From assembly GCA_964248625.1 (NCBI GenBank), contig CAXTZG010000001.1:112217-176216 (forward strand): a stretch of 64,000 nt of DNA, read 5' to 3'. Below the pieces are notes generated by a model. The model made no database searches. It saw only the letters and a list, made by a program, of their open reading frames with translations, and was not told where the DNA came from. Below, in pieces: positions 26,135 through 34,111 of this stretch (position 1 is its first letter; each line of letters begins with the position of its first letter). The translations under genes were made by a program, and so were the position numbers. Source of the DNA: Lichenicola sp964248625. GTDB taxonomy: Bacteria > Pseudomonadota > Alphaproteobacteria > Acetobacterales > Acetobacteraceae.

Positions 26135-27040
26135 ATGGACCACGCCGACAGTCGCGACCCGCGCTTCGAGGGCTACCTGCTTGCCAACGCCCCGCTCGAG
26201 GCGCTCGGCGGCGGGTATCGCTGGATCGAGGGGCCGGTCTGGATGGCGGACTGGAACTGCCTGCTGTTCCAGGACCTGCCGCGCGATCGCACCATGCGCT
26301 GGAGCGAGGCGGACGGCTTCTCCGTCTGGCGGCAGCCCTCGAACTACGCCAACGGGCAGACCCGGGACCGGCAAGGCAGGCTGATCTCCTGCTCGCATCG
26401 CGGGCGCTGCCTGTATCGCACCGAATGGGACGGCAGCGTGACGACGCTGGTCACGCATCATGAGGGCCGGCGGCTCAATGCGCCGAACGACGTGGTGGTG
26501 AAGTCGGACGGCTCGATCTGGTTCACCGATCCGCTCTACGGGCTGCTCAACGACTATGAAGGCGGCCGGCAGCAGAGCGAGCAGCGGCCGGCCCTCTACC
26601 GGCTGGATCCGGATTCCGGCGACCTGCGGATCATGGCGGATGATTTCGACGGGCCGAACGGGCTGGCCTTCTCGCCCGACGAGCGGCGGCTCTATGTCGC
26701 AGAGACCGGGGAACAGCGCGAGCCGAACCCTAAGCAGTATCTCCGCGCCTTCGATGTCTCGCCGGACGGGTTGCGGCTGGAGGGCGGCGAGATCTTCCAC
26801 AAGGTGGCACCCGGCTACTCGGACGGATTCCGGATCGACGAGGACGGCAACCTCTGGAGCAGTGCCGGCGACGGCGTGCACTGCATCGACCCGACCGGCA
26901 GGCTGCTCGGCAAGATCCTGCTGCCCGACGTCGTGTCGAACCTCACCTTCGGCGACCGCTACCGCAGCCGGCTGTTCATCGGCGCCTCCCATACGCTGTT
27001 CTCGATCTTTCTCAACCGCAGGGGCGCGCAGTGGCCATGA
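26135..27040 (+). CDS. SMP-30/gluconolactonase/LRE family lactonase
   Basis: A 301-residue six-bladed beta-propeller of the SMP-30 family. IEGPVWMADWNCLLFQDLP, LNAPNDVVVKSDGSIWFTDP, GPNGLAFSPDERRLYVAET and YSDGFRIDEDGNLWSS carry the Glu, Asn and Asp residues that bind the divalent metal. It should hydrolyse a sugar lactone, the usual product of an upstream dehydrogenase such as the neighbouring GMC enzyme. ATG at 26135 with GAGGCG upstream. The stop overlaps the next ATG. Confidence 0.88.
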   Translation: MDHADSRDPRFEGYLLANAPLEALGGGYRWIEGPVWMADWNCLLFQDLPRDRTMRWSEADGFSVWRQPSNYANGQTRDRQGRLISCSHRGRCLYRTEWDGSVTTLVTHHEGRRLNAPNDVVVKSDGSIWFTDPLYGLLNDYEGGRQQSEQRPALYRLDPDSGDLRIMADDFDGPNGLAFSPDERRLYVAETGEQREPNPKQYLRAFDVSPDGLRLEGGEIFHKVAPGYSDGFRIDEDGNLWSSAGDGVHCIDPTGRLLGKILLPDVVSNLTFGDRYRSRLFIGASHTLFSIFLNRRGAQWP

Positions 27041-27870
27041 CCGCGATCGCACGCATCGCGCGGTTCAGCCTGACCAGCGCCGATCCGCACCGTCTGGCGC
27101 AGTTCTATGTCGATGCGCTCGGCTTCAAGCCGGCCGGCATGGCGGAGGGCGACGCCGAGCCCTACGGCGTGCCCGGGCGGGTGACGACGCACCGGCTCCG
27201 GCTGGGCAGCCAGGAGATCGAGCTCGCCTGCTTCGAGCAGGCCGGCGCGCCCTACCCGGCAGGCAGCACCAGCCACGATGCCTGGTTCCAGCACCTGGCG
27301 TTGGTCACCACCGACATGACGGCAGCACATGCGCGGCTGTCGGCCAGTGCCGGCTGGCAGACGATCACCGAAGGCGGGCAGCCCGTCCGGCTGCCGGCCT
27401 CGTCGGGCGGGGTCACGGCATTCAAGTTCCGCGATCCGGAAGGGCACCCGCTGGAGCTGCTGGCCTTTCCCGCCGGCGGCGCGCCGCCGCCCTGGGCCGG
27501 GGCCGGCGGGGCGGCGCCCTGCATTGGCATCGACCATTCGGCGATCGCGGTCGCGGATGGTGCGCAGAGCACCGCCTTCTATGACGGGCTCGGGCTCTCG
27601 GTCAGTGCGCGGTCGCTGAACCAGGGAGCGGAGCAGGAGAGGCTCGACGCCGCACCCGGCGTCGAGGTGGCCGTCACCGGCCTCGCGCCGGCCGAGGCGC
27701 CGCCGCATCTGGAGCTGCTGGCCTACCGGCACCCCGCGATCAGGCCAGGGATCGTCGGAGCATCGGATATCGCCTGCACCCGCAGCATCCTGGTGCCGCA
27801 CGACCCGGATGATGCGGGGCGGATGCTGGTGGATCCGGACGGACACATCCTCATGCTCGCCGTCCGCTAG
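27037..27870 (+). CDS. VOC family (glyoxalase/dioxygenase fold) protein, two domains
   Basis: A 277-residue protein with two vicinal-oxygen-chelate modules: residues about 3-145 (IARFSLTSADPHRLAQFYVD; FRDPEGHPLELLAF) and 160-277 (CIGIDHSAIAVADGAQSTAF; LVDPDGHILMLAV). The retained His and Glu positions suggest metal binding. The family includes lyases, isomerases and extradiol dioxygenases; the reaction here is unknown. The ATG at 27037 overlaps the SMP-30 stop (ATGA), so it is the last gene of the coupled set. A GTG at 27031 is an alternative start. Confidence 0.8.
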   Translation: MTAIARIARFSLTSADPHRLAQFYVDALGFKPAGMAEGDAEPYGVPGRVTTHRLRLGSQEIELACFEQAGAPYPAGSTSHDAWFQHLALVTTDMTAAHARLSASAGWQTITEGGQPVRLPASSGGVTAFKFRDPEGHPLELLAFPAGGAPPPWAGAGGAAPCIGIDHSAIAVADGAQSTAFYDGLGLSVSARSLNQGAEQERLDAAPGVEVAVTGLAPAEAPPHLELLAYRHPAIRPGIVGASDIACTRSILVPHDPDDAGRMLVDPDGHILMLAVR

Positions 27871-28058
27871 ACCGGTTCCGGCCAGATCTCCGGTCCGCTC
27901 GGAACAAAGCTCGGCAGCCCGGAGCCGGCGGCAGCCTGTCTCCATCGCCGCGGTGATGATCGGGCACGGCGGCGACCGAGCAAGACCGCACCGAGATCAC
28001 TTCGCAGGCACGACCCGGCAGGCGGCCGCATCTGGCGCGCATCACGATCCGGCCTGGC

Positions 28059-28472
28059 TCAGGGGATCGGCAGGTGGCGACGCAGACGGTTCATCCCCCG
28101 CACGATCGCCCAGATGGCCCAGGCCAGCCAGACAAGGCCGAGCGCCCAAGGGATCACCAGAAAGACCAGACCAATACCAAAGGTGACGACGCCGAGGCCG
28201 ATCACGAGGGCATGCAACACCGCGACCGCCAGCAGGACAAGCACCCCACGCCAGAAGATGCGGATCTGCCAGTCGAGATGGCTGCGCACATAGCCATGAG
28301 TTGCACTGCGTCGCATATAGGCCAGCAGAACAGCAACGAGCGTGGTGCCACCGGTGAAGAAACCCAAGATCAGAAGAACATAGTTCAGAGCCGCGAGATC
28401 GTGGCCGGTTTCATTGGAAACAGTGAGCCTTACGCTGGTCCATTCTGGATGCGAGCTGGAACGGGTGATCAC
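28059..28472 (-). CDS. Small multi-pass membrane protein, DUF4870-like
   Basis: About 137 residues with four hydrophobic segments and charged N- and C-termini. LAALNYVLLILGFFTGGTTL and VRSHLDWQIRIFWRG resemble DUF4870/Tic20-like small membrane proteins (an N-Y-x-L-x-L-x-G start and an H-x-x-x-Q-I-R-x-F/I-W motif). Function unknown. The start is uncertain: GTG at 28472 is used, while the open frame extends to 28601 through sequence that does not look coding. Stands alone between the VOC gene and the glycan region. Confidence 0.6.
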   Translation of the reverse strand: MITRSSSHPEWTSVRLTVSNETGHDLAALNYVLLILGFFTGGTTLVAVLLAYMRRSATHGYVRSHLDWQIRIFWRGVLVLLAVAVLHALVIGLGVVTFGIGLVFLVIPWALGLVWLAWAIWAIVRGMNRLRRHLPIP

Positions 28473-28607
28473 TGGCCCTACTCCCAAAGCGACATGTCTG
28501 ATGCCTGTAACGAGCCACCTTACTGTTGGTCCATTACACGGCGCGTTGCCGATGCCGCCAACAAGTTGGCACAGGCAGACGTTCCTCAAAACTCTTACCA
28601 ATTGCGC

Positions 28608-29900
28608 TTAATCGAGTGGATCGAACAAGGCTCCGGCCAGCCGGGCTGAAACAGTATCGGGGAAGGATGCAGGCAGACGCGCGCCAAGCCGAGCCTCGAA
28701 GTCGGATCGTAGCTGACGCATCCGCCGCTTCGGCTCCTGTTGGACTAGCGCCGCCAACTCGTTTGCGTAGGTCTCTGGACGGTGCATGAGATGGACATAG
28801 GCCCTTCCACGTGCGCCCATCACACCCCAGCGCTGGGGGTCACAGCAGAAGTCCACCAGAGCGTGCTCAAGATCGTCAGCCTCGGTTTCAGGCTCAATGA
28901 AATGCATGCAATCTTCCGGCTGAGCCGCATACCAGCCCACGCGCGTTACGATTGATGGAAGACCATGCGCCCAGATCCGCAACTGGCTGGCGGACGCCTC
29001 ACCCATGGTTGGATAGCGCAAATTGAACGCAAGGTCGGCCTGCGCAAGCGCATCATCAAGCTCTTCAATCGGCATGAAGCCGTGGACAAAAACCTGATTT
29101 TGCAAGCTCAGCTCATCGATCATCGCCAGCAACGCCGGCGGATCGTAATAGGCGCCATAGATATCGAGTGTGAAGCTGCTGCAGACAGCGCTTACTGCCA
29201 GTGCGCGGAGCGTCGGCTCGACGCGACGATTACCGCCCAGGAAACCGAACATGACTATCCGATAGGGTGGTCGAGCCCGATAGGTCGGACGCGGGGCCGG
29301 CCACATCATAGACGAGAAGGAAAGCGGTAGATAGAAAGTCGGGATATCGGTCTGCTCGCGCAGGATCGGAAGGGCATCCGGATTGTGCACCAGAAGTGCT
29401 GTCGCACGCGTCGCGGGCGCCAAAGTCAGAGGCATGCCCTCTACTAGGTCGCCGAGGCCATTATGGGTCACCGCATGTTGCGCCGCGTGCCTGGCATCCG
29501 CACCGTGACACCGCTCGATCTGGGACAGGTATGTCTCGGTACGGCCTACCAGATGATGCAGGCCTACCATGAAATGATGCAGGTTCAGGTCGTGCAGAAC
29601 GACCATACCAGGTACCATCATGCAAACGTCGAAGATGTCCTGATGCAGGTCTACGTTGTTGCCTATATGAAAGATGTTCGTATCCGCGCCGTTAAGTTCA
29701 GCATACGAGATCGCATCCGCCCGGAATGAGCGGATGGCAACCGTCGGATCCGGGAGCGCCAGCCAGTCATCCTGCGCGGCCCAGACGGTGACATCAGCGA
29801 CCTGCGCCAGCGCCAACACGATGGGCACATTCACGTTGGCAATTTCCGTCGGTTCCGGTGGAAGCGGCGTAAAGATGTTGATCTTCAAGCGAGCAGGCAC
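28608..29900 (-). CDS. Glycosyltransferase, GT-B fold
   Basis: A 430-residue soluble glycosyltransferase with the two-Rossmann GT-B layout. The C-terminal half has PPYRIVMFGFLGGNRRVEPT, LQNQVFVHGFMPIEELDDAL and FNLRYPTMGEASASQLRIWA, the last being the donor-binding E(x)7E-like segment of GT4 enzymes. It likely adds a sugar to a surface glycan from a nucleotide-sugar donor. The ATG at 29900 overlaps the end of the upstream glycosyltransferase gene by 16 bases, so the two are coupled with the methyltransferase gene before them. Confidence 0.82.
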   Translation of the reverse strand: MPARLKINIFTPLPPEPTEIANVNVPIVLALAQVADVTVWAAQDDWLALPDPTVAIRSFRADAISYAELNGADTNIFHIGNNVDLHQDIFDVCMMVPGMVVLHDLNLHHFMVGLHHLVGRTETYLSQIERCHGADARHAAQHAVTHNGLGDLVEGMPLTLAPATRATALLVHNPDALPILREQTDIPTFYLPLSFSSMMWPAPRPTYRARPPYRIVMFGFLGGNRRVEPTLRALAVSAVCSSFTLDIYGAYYDPPALLAMIDELSLQNQVFVHGFMPIEELDDALAQADLAFNLRYPTMGEASASQLRIWAHGLPSIVTRVGWYAAQPEDCMHFIEPETEADDLEHALVDFCCDPQRWGVMGARGRAYVHLMHRPETYANELAALVQQEPKRRMRQLRSDFEARLGARLPASFPDTVSARLAGALFDPLD

Positions 29901-30925
29901 GACAGCACGTTGTCCCAGTTGATCCGCATGTCGTGGTAGCGGTCATGCGCCGCCTTCCCCCACCGGATGAAGCTGTCCCGTTGGGTCCAGAGCTGATCGA
30001 GCGCATCCGCCATCGCTTCCACATCCGGCGGGCAAACGAAGCCAGTCACCTTATGCTCGATGAACTCGAGAGGGCCGCCAGAATCGCTGCAAGTAATGAC
30101 GGGCTTGGCTGCCAGCATTGCTTCCAGGGCGACGTAGCCGTAATCCTCGTCGATTGGCGGGAACACCACTCCCCGTGCCCCGGCATAGAGCGTCAACCGA
30201 TCGTCTTCGGAGACGCGTCCGAGCCATCGGACGCGATCACCATGCGGCGCAGCACGCTGGCGCAGCGTCTCGCCATAGTCCGGATTGTCCGGATGTCCCA
30301 TGAAGACAAGGCGAACGTCGGTGCGCGTTACCCTGAGCGCGTCGAGCACGAACGACTGCCGCTTGCTCTCGTTGATGCGTCCAGGCACGAGCAGATAATC
30401 ACCATAGTCGCCTTGACGGATGCGCTCTGCATGGGGCGGCGGATGATAAAGGGGCATGGACGATATGCCGCAATAGTCCGAAAGCCGCTGGCTGACGTTG
30501 CGTGAGATCGTGTAGAAGCCTTGCAGTCTCGGGATGAACTGGCGATCGGCCTGCATAACAAGCTCACGAACCGCTCCGCCTCGTGGATCGGCAGCCAAAG
30601 CACAATGGGGATGATCCCACGCATCGTAAGCATCGCGATGCTGGTGCAGAAGCCACATGACCTGGTTCGGATGATGAGCCAGATAGGAGGGGAATTTCAA
30701 CGTGATGATGCGATCGATCGATACGCCGTTGCTGCTGGTAAGGTCTATCGACCGCCAGATCGCCATCATGTCAACAAGGCAATCGGCGGGATACCACTTG
30801 AACGGGACGCTGACGATCTCCGCTTCATGGCCGGCCTGACGCAAAACGCGCACCAACTCTTCGGCGAGGGATTCGGCACCTCCGCGAATGAACGGCACCT
30901 GCACCGTCGTGATCGCGATGCGCAT
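29885..30925 (-). CDS. Glycosyltransferase family 4 protein
   Basis: A 346-residue GT4. N-terminal acceptor domain starts MRIAITTVQVPFIRGGAES (the GGAE loop); the C-terminal donor domain has YLLVPGRINESKRQSFVLDA, VRWLGRVSEDDRLTLYAGAR and the motif PPIDEDYGYVALEAMLAAKP with the conserved Glu pair. A retaining sugar transfer to a glycan or lipid-linked acceptor is expected. It starts one base after the methyltransferase gene stop and overlaps the next glycosyltransferase, so the three form one transcription unit. Confidence 0.88.
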   Translation of the reverse strand: MRIAITTVQVPFIRGGAESLAEELVRVLRQAGHEAEIVSVPFKWYPADCLVDMMAIWRSIDLTSSNGVSIDRIITLKFPSYLAHHPNQVMWLLHQHRDAYDAWDHPHCALAADPRGGAVRELVMQADRQFIPRLQGFYTISRNVSQRLSDYCGISSMPLYHPPPHAERIRQGDYGDYLLVPGRINESKRQSFVLDALRVTRTDVRLVFMGHPDNPDYGETLRQRAAPHGDRVRWLGRVSEDDRLTLYAGARGVVFPPIDEDYGYVALEAMLAAKPVITCSDSGGPLEFIEHKVTGFVCPPDVEAMADALDQLWTQRDSFIRWGKAAHDRYHDMRINWDNVLSCLLA

Positions 30926-30926
30926 G

Positions 30927-32321
30927 CTACCGCTTTCTGCCGATCACCGCATAGTCCTGTGGGCCATAGAACAGTGCGTCCAGCTGCGCCGCGAGATCCG
31001 TGTCCTGTGCCTGGAACTGTCCGCTGGCCGGATGCAACGTGCGGATCTCGACTTCGGCAAATCCGCGTGCCTCGGCAATGATCCGCACCATCTCGCTTGG
31101 CATCGGATTGCGATGGGTTGGATCCATGTAAAAGGTGTGGCTGCCCACCAGAACATTGGCCGGATTGGGTGTTTCGAGCAGGATCAAGCCGCCTTGGGCA
31201 AGCACACGCATCGCTTCGTCCAGCAGTGCTACGAACATCTCGAACGGGAGGTGCTCGATGATGTGAAACCCGCTGAGCATGCCCAACGACTCATTGGGCA
31301 ACGCCTTCAGACAGACCAGCGCGTCACCCTCGACGCAGTCCAGTCCAAGCTCCTGGCAAAGCCCGACCATAACCGCGTTCAGATCGACTCCTGACGCCTC
31401 GAAGCCGTTCTCCTTCAGCAGCTCCAGCCACTCACCCCGCCCGGCACCGAGATCCAGGACCGGTCGATCAACCGTGCCCGCCCCGGTTTCTGCCAGGAGT
31501 GGCAGATAGACCGACTGGCGCTCCTTGATGTCCAGGCGGCTTCCACGTGCCCGATCCTCGAATTCCAGATAGAGCGCGTCCAATCCATGATCCGGACCGA
31601 GCTTGGGCGCATTCGGGGGCGAGGCCGCAGGCGGCGTTCCGGCGCCGGCTGTGATCGTCTGGTTCAGCTTGGTCAGCAATCTTCCGCGTCCAGCTCCGGC
31701 GCGTGAAACAATCTCAAGCTGATCGCCGAACGATGCCACGCTATTGCCAAGTTCATGTTGCCGCTCCGACAGCTCGTGTAGCTCCAGTTGCTGGCCTTCC
31801 TGATAATTTGAAAAAGCCGTTGCGGCAGCAGAAAGGCGCGCCGTGTCCTGCTGAAGCTCATCAAGTCTGGTTATCACCCGGTCCTGACTGTTGCCGTGCT
31901 CCGCGACCTCAGCCTCGAGGTGGTCGATCGCCACCTGCAACGTCTCGATCCGGCTGATTAGGGAGGCCAACGAGCCGGCATAATGCTCGCCAAGCCGTTG
32001 CTGCCGGCGCATCTGCTCGGCCCGTGCAAGACGGTAACCGTCGAGCTCGGCCAGCCTGATCTCGAATTGTCTCAGCTGGGCGGCCAAGCCGCGCGCGTCC
32101 AGCTCGTTGCTTCGGGCTTCAAGAGCCTGCATGTGCGCATTGAAATGCCTGATCCAGGCCTCGACTGTGTCAGTGCGCGCCTCAAGGCTGCCAGTACGGT
32201 TCGACTCATGGATGATTGTCGGCATGACATTTGGAGCCGTCCAGCGCTGCATCCGCATCAGCAACCGCCGGACCGCGCGTCGCGGCAGACTGCCTCGCTG
32301 GTGCCGCACAGTCTCAGCCAT
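30927..32321 (-). CDS. Class I SAM methyltransferase with long N-terminal coiled coil
   Basis: A 464-residue protein in two parts. Residues about 40-205 are rich in heptad-like Leu/Glu/Arg patterns (for example SLISRIETLQVAIDHLEAEV) and should form a long coiled coil. Residues about 250-464 are a class I methyltransferase: VDRPVLDLGAGRGEWLELL (motif I), ASGVDLNAVMVGLC, and FHIIEHLPFEMFVALLDEAM. The domain resembles the methyltransferase part of WbdD-like O-antigen chain terminators, but the coiled coil is N-terminal and no kinase domain is seen. It heads the minus-strand unit with two glycosyltransferases, which suggests chain-end methylation of a surface polysaccharide. The start at 32321 is assumed. 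Confidence 0.85.
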   Translation of the reverse strand: MAETVRHQRGSLPRRAVRRLLMRMQRWTAPNVMPTIIHESNRTGSLEARTDTVEAWIRHFNAHMQALEARSNELDARGLAAQLRQFEIRLAELDGYRLARAEQMRRQQRLGEHYAGSLASLISRIETLQVAIDHLEAEVAEHGNSQDRVITRLDELQQDTARLSAAATAFSNYQEGQQLELHELSERQHELGNSVASFGDQLEIVSRAGAGRGRLLTKLNQTITAGAGTPPAASPPNAPKLGPDHGLDALYLEFEDRARGSRLDIKERQSVYLPLLAETGAGTVDRPVLDLGAGRGEWLELLKENGFEASGVDLNAVMVGLCQELGLDCVEGDALVCLKALPNESLGMLSGFHIIEHLPFEMFVALLDEAMRVLAQGGLILLETPNPANVLVGSHTFYMDPTHRNPMPSEMVRIIAEARGFAEVEIRTLHPASGQFQAQDTDLAAQLDALFYGPQDYAVIGRKR

Positions 32322-32550
32322 CTGTTCGGTCCCTTCCGTGCGGTCGGATCAGACGGTCGAACTGATCACCCCAGTCTAAATACGCTGCTCTATATGCCTC
32401 AGGAGGTCGAAGTCTTCAACGCTGGATGCGGATGACTGACCGTGGCGGCCTCCACGGGACAAAGAGAGCATGCTATCGAGCCGCCAGCGAGCGAGACTCG
32501 CGCTGTCATCGCTCGTCCGAGCTGCAGTCCGACTCCCGGGGAAGCCGACC

Positions 32551-34095
32551 ATGTACAGGACGAACAGCCGGATGACCTATGGCATCCTGTGCGCCGCGTC
32601 GTTCGCCGTCATCGGTGCCACTATTTCCTACCATCGCGGCCAGGACTGCAACTGGGACCAGAACAACTACCACCTCTACATCGCCTGGGCGCTGATCCAC
32701 GGCAGGATGCAGCACGATATTGCGGCTGCAGGCGTTCAGACCTTCTTTAACCCGCTACCCTTCGTGCCGTTCTACGAGATGGCGCGTCATCTGCCACCTG
32801 TGGTCACTGGCCTTCTGACCGGCGCCATAGGGGGTCTTGCCCTGCTTCCCGTCCTGCTGCTCTGCGACCGGGTGGCGCCCGGACCGCCGTCCGCCCGAAG
32901 ACGTATTCTGCTGGTTTCAGGACTCGCAGTTTCCGCCGCCAGCCCGTTGGCAGTGTCCGAGATCGGCACGTCCTTTATCGACCTGATGCTTACCCTTCCA
33001 ATCCTGCTGGCGACATGGCTCATGCTCAGCCAGAGCCGCAGGCAACTGGGTGCATCAGCATTGATTCTGGGTGCGGTTGCGGGACTGAAGCTTACCGATG
33101 CAAGCTTCTGCACCGGTTTCATCGTCGCAGCCTGTTTCGGTTGGCAAGGCTGGAAGGAGCGATCAACCGCTGTAGCACTTGCGGCGACAAGCGGGTTGGT
33201 CGGGTTTGTGTCCACCGGGGGCTATTGGTGCTGGAGACTCTGGAGCAGCTATGAAAACCCGTTCTTCCCTTATTACAATAACTATTTTCGCTCACCGGAT
33301 TTCCCGCCGTGGGTGGCTTTCGATGTCAATTTTCGGCCGCGAAGTCTAGCTAGCGGCCTGTCCTATCCGTTCCGATGGGTCGTTGGCCAGGCATCGAGTT
33401 CGGAGCTGCCGTTTCGCGATGTCCGCTTCGCACTCCTCATCGGTCTTGGATTGCTCATACTCGTAGCACTGCTTCGCCAACGGCGGTCCCATACGGACGT
33501 TCCGCATGGCCCAGTACACCTCCGGCTCATCGTCTTCTTTGCTGTCTCGTTCCTGGTCTGGCTGTTCCAGTTCGGTATCCAGCGCTACGCCATTCCGCTC
33601 GAGCTGCTGACCGGGCCAGTGCTGCTGTCCCTGCTCGCCCAGTTGCGCCGCCAGGCAGTCGAGAACCCCATCACTATCTGCTTTGCCGTTCTGTCGTTGC
33701 TGACAATGCGCACTTGCGACTGGGGCCATACCAGTTGGTCACACAGCTGGTCCGGGTTGGAGTCAATGACCAATTTCGATACGGCCGCGGTCGTGTTGAT
33801 CGGCAAGCCGCCGCTGACGTTCGCGACGCGCGCCTTCCCATCCGATACCGTGTTTGTTGGTGCTCAGACCGACCTGCCGCTTGCTCCGTTGGCTGGCACG
33901 CAATTCAGCCGCAGGATGGCCCAAGCAATCCACAGTGGAAAGCGGCTGTTTCTGTTGACGCGCGGCGATATCGACCAGCCGCTGCTGTCGCTCCTCGGCG
34001 CCTATCACCTCGCGATCGGCGCGAACTGCCGGATCGTGACCACGCAGATCGAGCTGCTGAAGGTTTGTGACGTCCTGCGTCTACAGACTGACTGA
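32551..34095 (+). CDS. Multi-pass membrane protein, GT-C glycosyltransferase-like
   Basis: A 514-residue membrane protein with about ten hydrophobic segments. The first loop carries GQDCNWDQNNYHLYIAWALI, with acidic and Asn residues placed like the catalytic first loop of GT-C enzymes that use polyprenyl-phosphate sugars. The C-terminal 90 residues are a soluble domain. No exact family is recognised. ATG at 32551, with GGGGAAG upstream, is preferred over a frame start at 32470. It is divergent from the methyltransferase gene (229 bases) and convergent with the next gene. Confidence 0.7.
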   Translation: MYRTNSRMTYGILCAASFAVIGATISYHRGQDCNWDQNNYHLYIAWALIHGRMQHDIAAAGVQTFFNPLPFVPFYEMARHLPPVVTGLLTGAIGGLALLPVLLLCDRVAPGPPSARRRILLVSGLAVSAASPLAVSEIGTSFIDLMLTLPILLATWLMLSQSRRQLGASALILGAVAGLKLTDASFCTGFIVAACFGWQGWKERSTAVALAATSGLVGFVSTGGYWCWRLWSSYENPFFPYYNNYFRSPDFPPWVAFDVNFRPRSLASGLSYPFRWVVGQASSSELPFRDVRFALLIGLGLLILVALLRQRRSHTDVPHGPVHLRLIVFFAVSFLVWLFQFGIQRYAIPLELLTGPVLLSLLAQLRRQAVENPITICFAVLSLLTMRTCDWGHTSWSHSWSGLESMTNFDTAAVVLIGKPPLTFATRAFPSDTVFVGAQTDLPLAPLAGTQFSRRMAQAIHSGKRLFLLTRGDIDQPLLSLLGAYHLAIGANCRIVTTQIELLKVCDVLRLQTD

Positions 34096-34111
34096 CAGCG
34101 GAGGCTATGGT

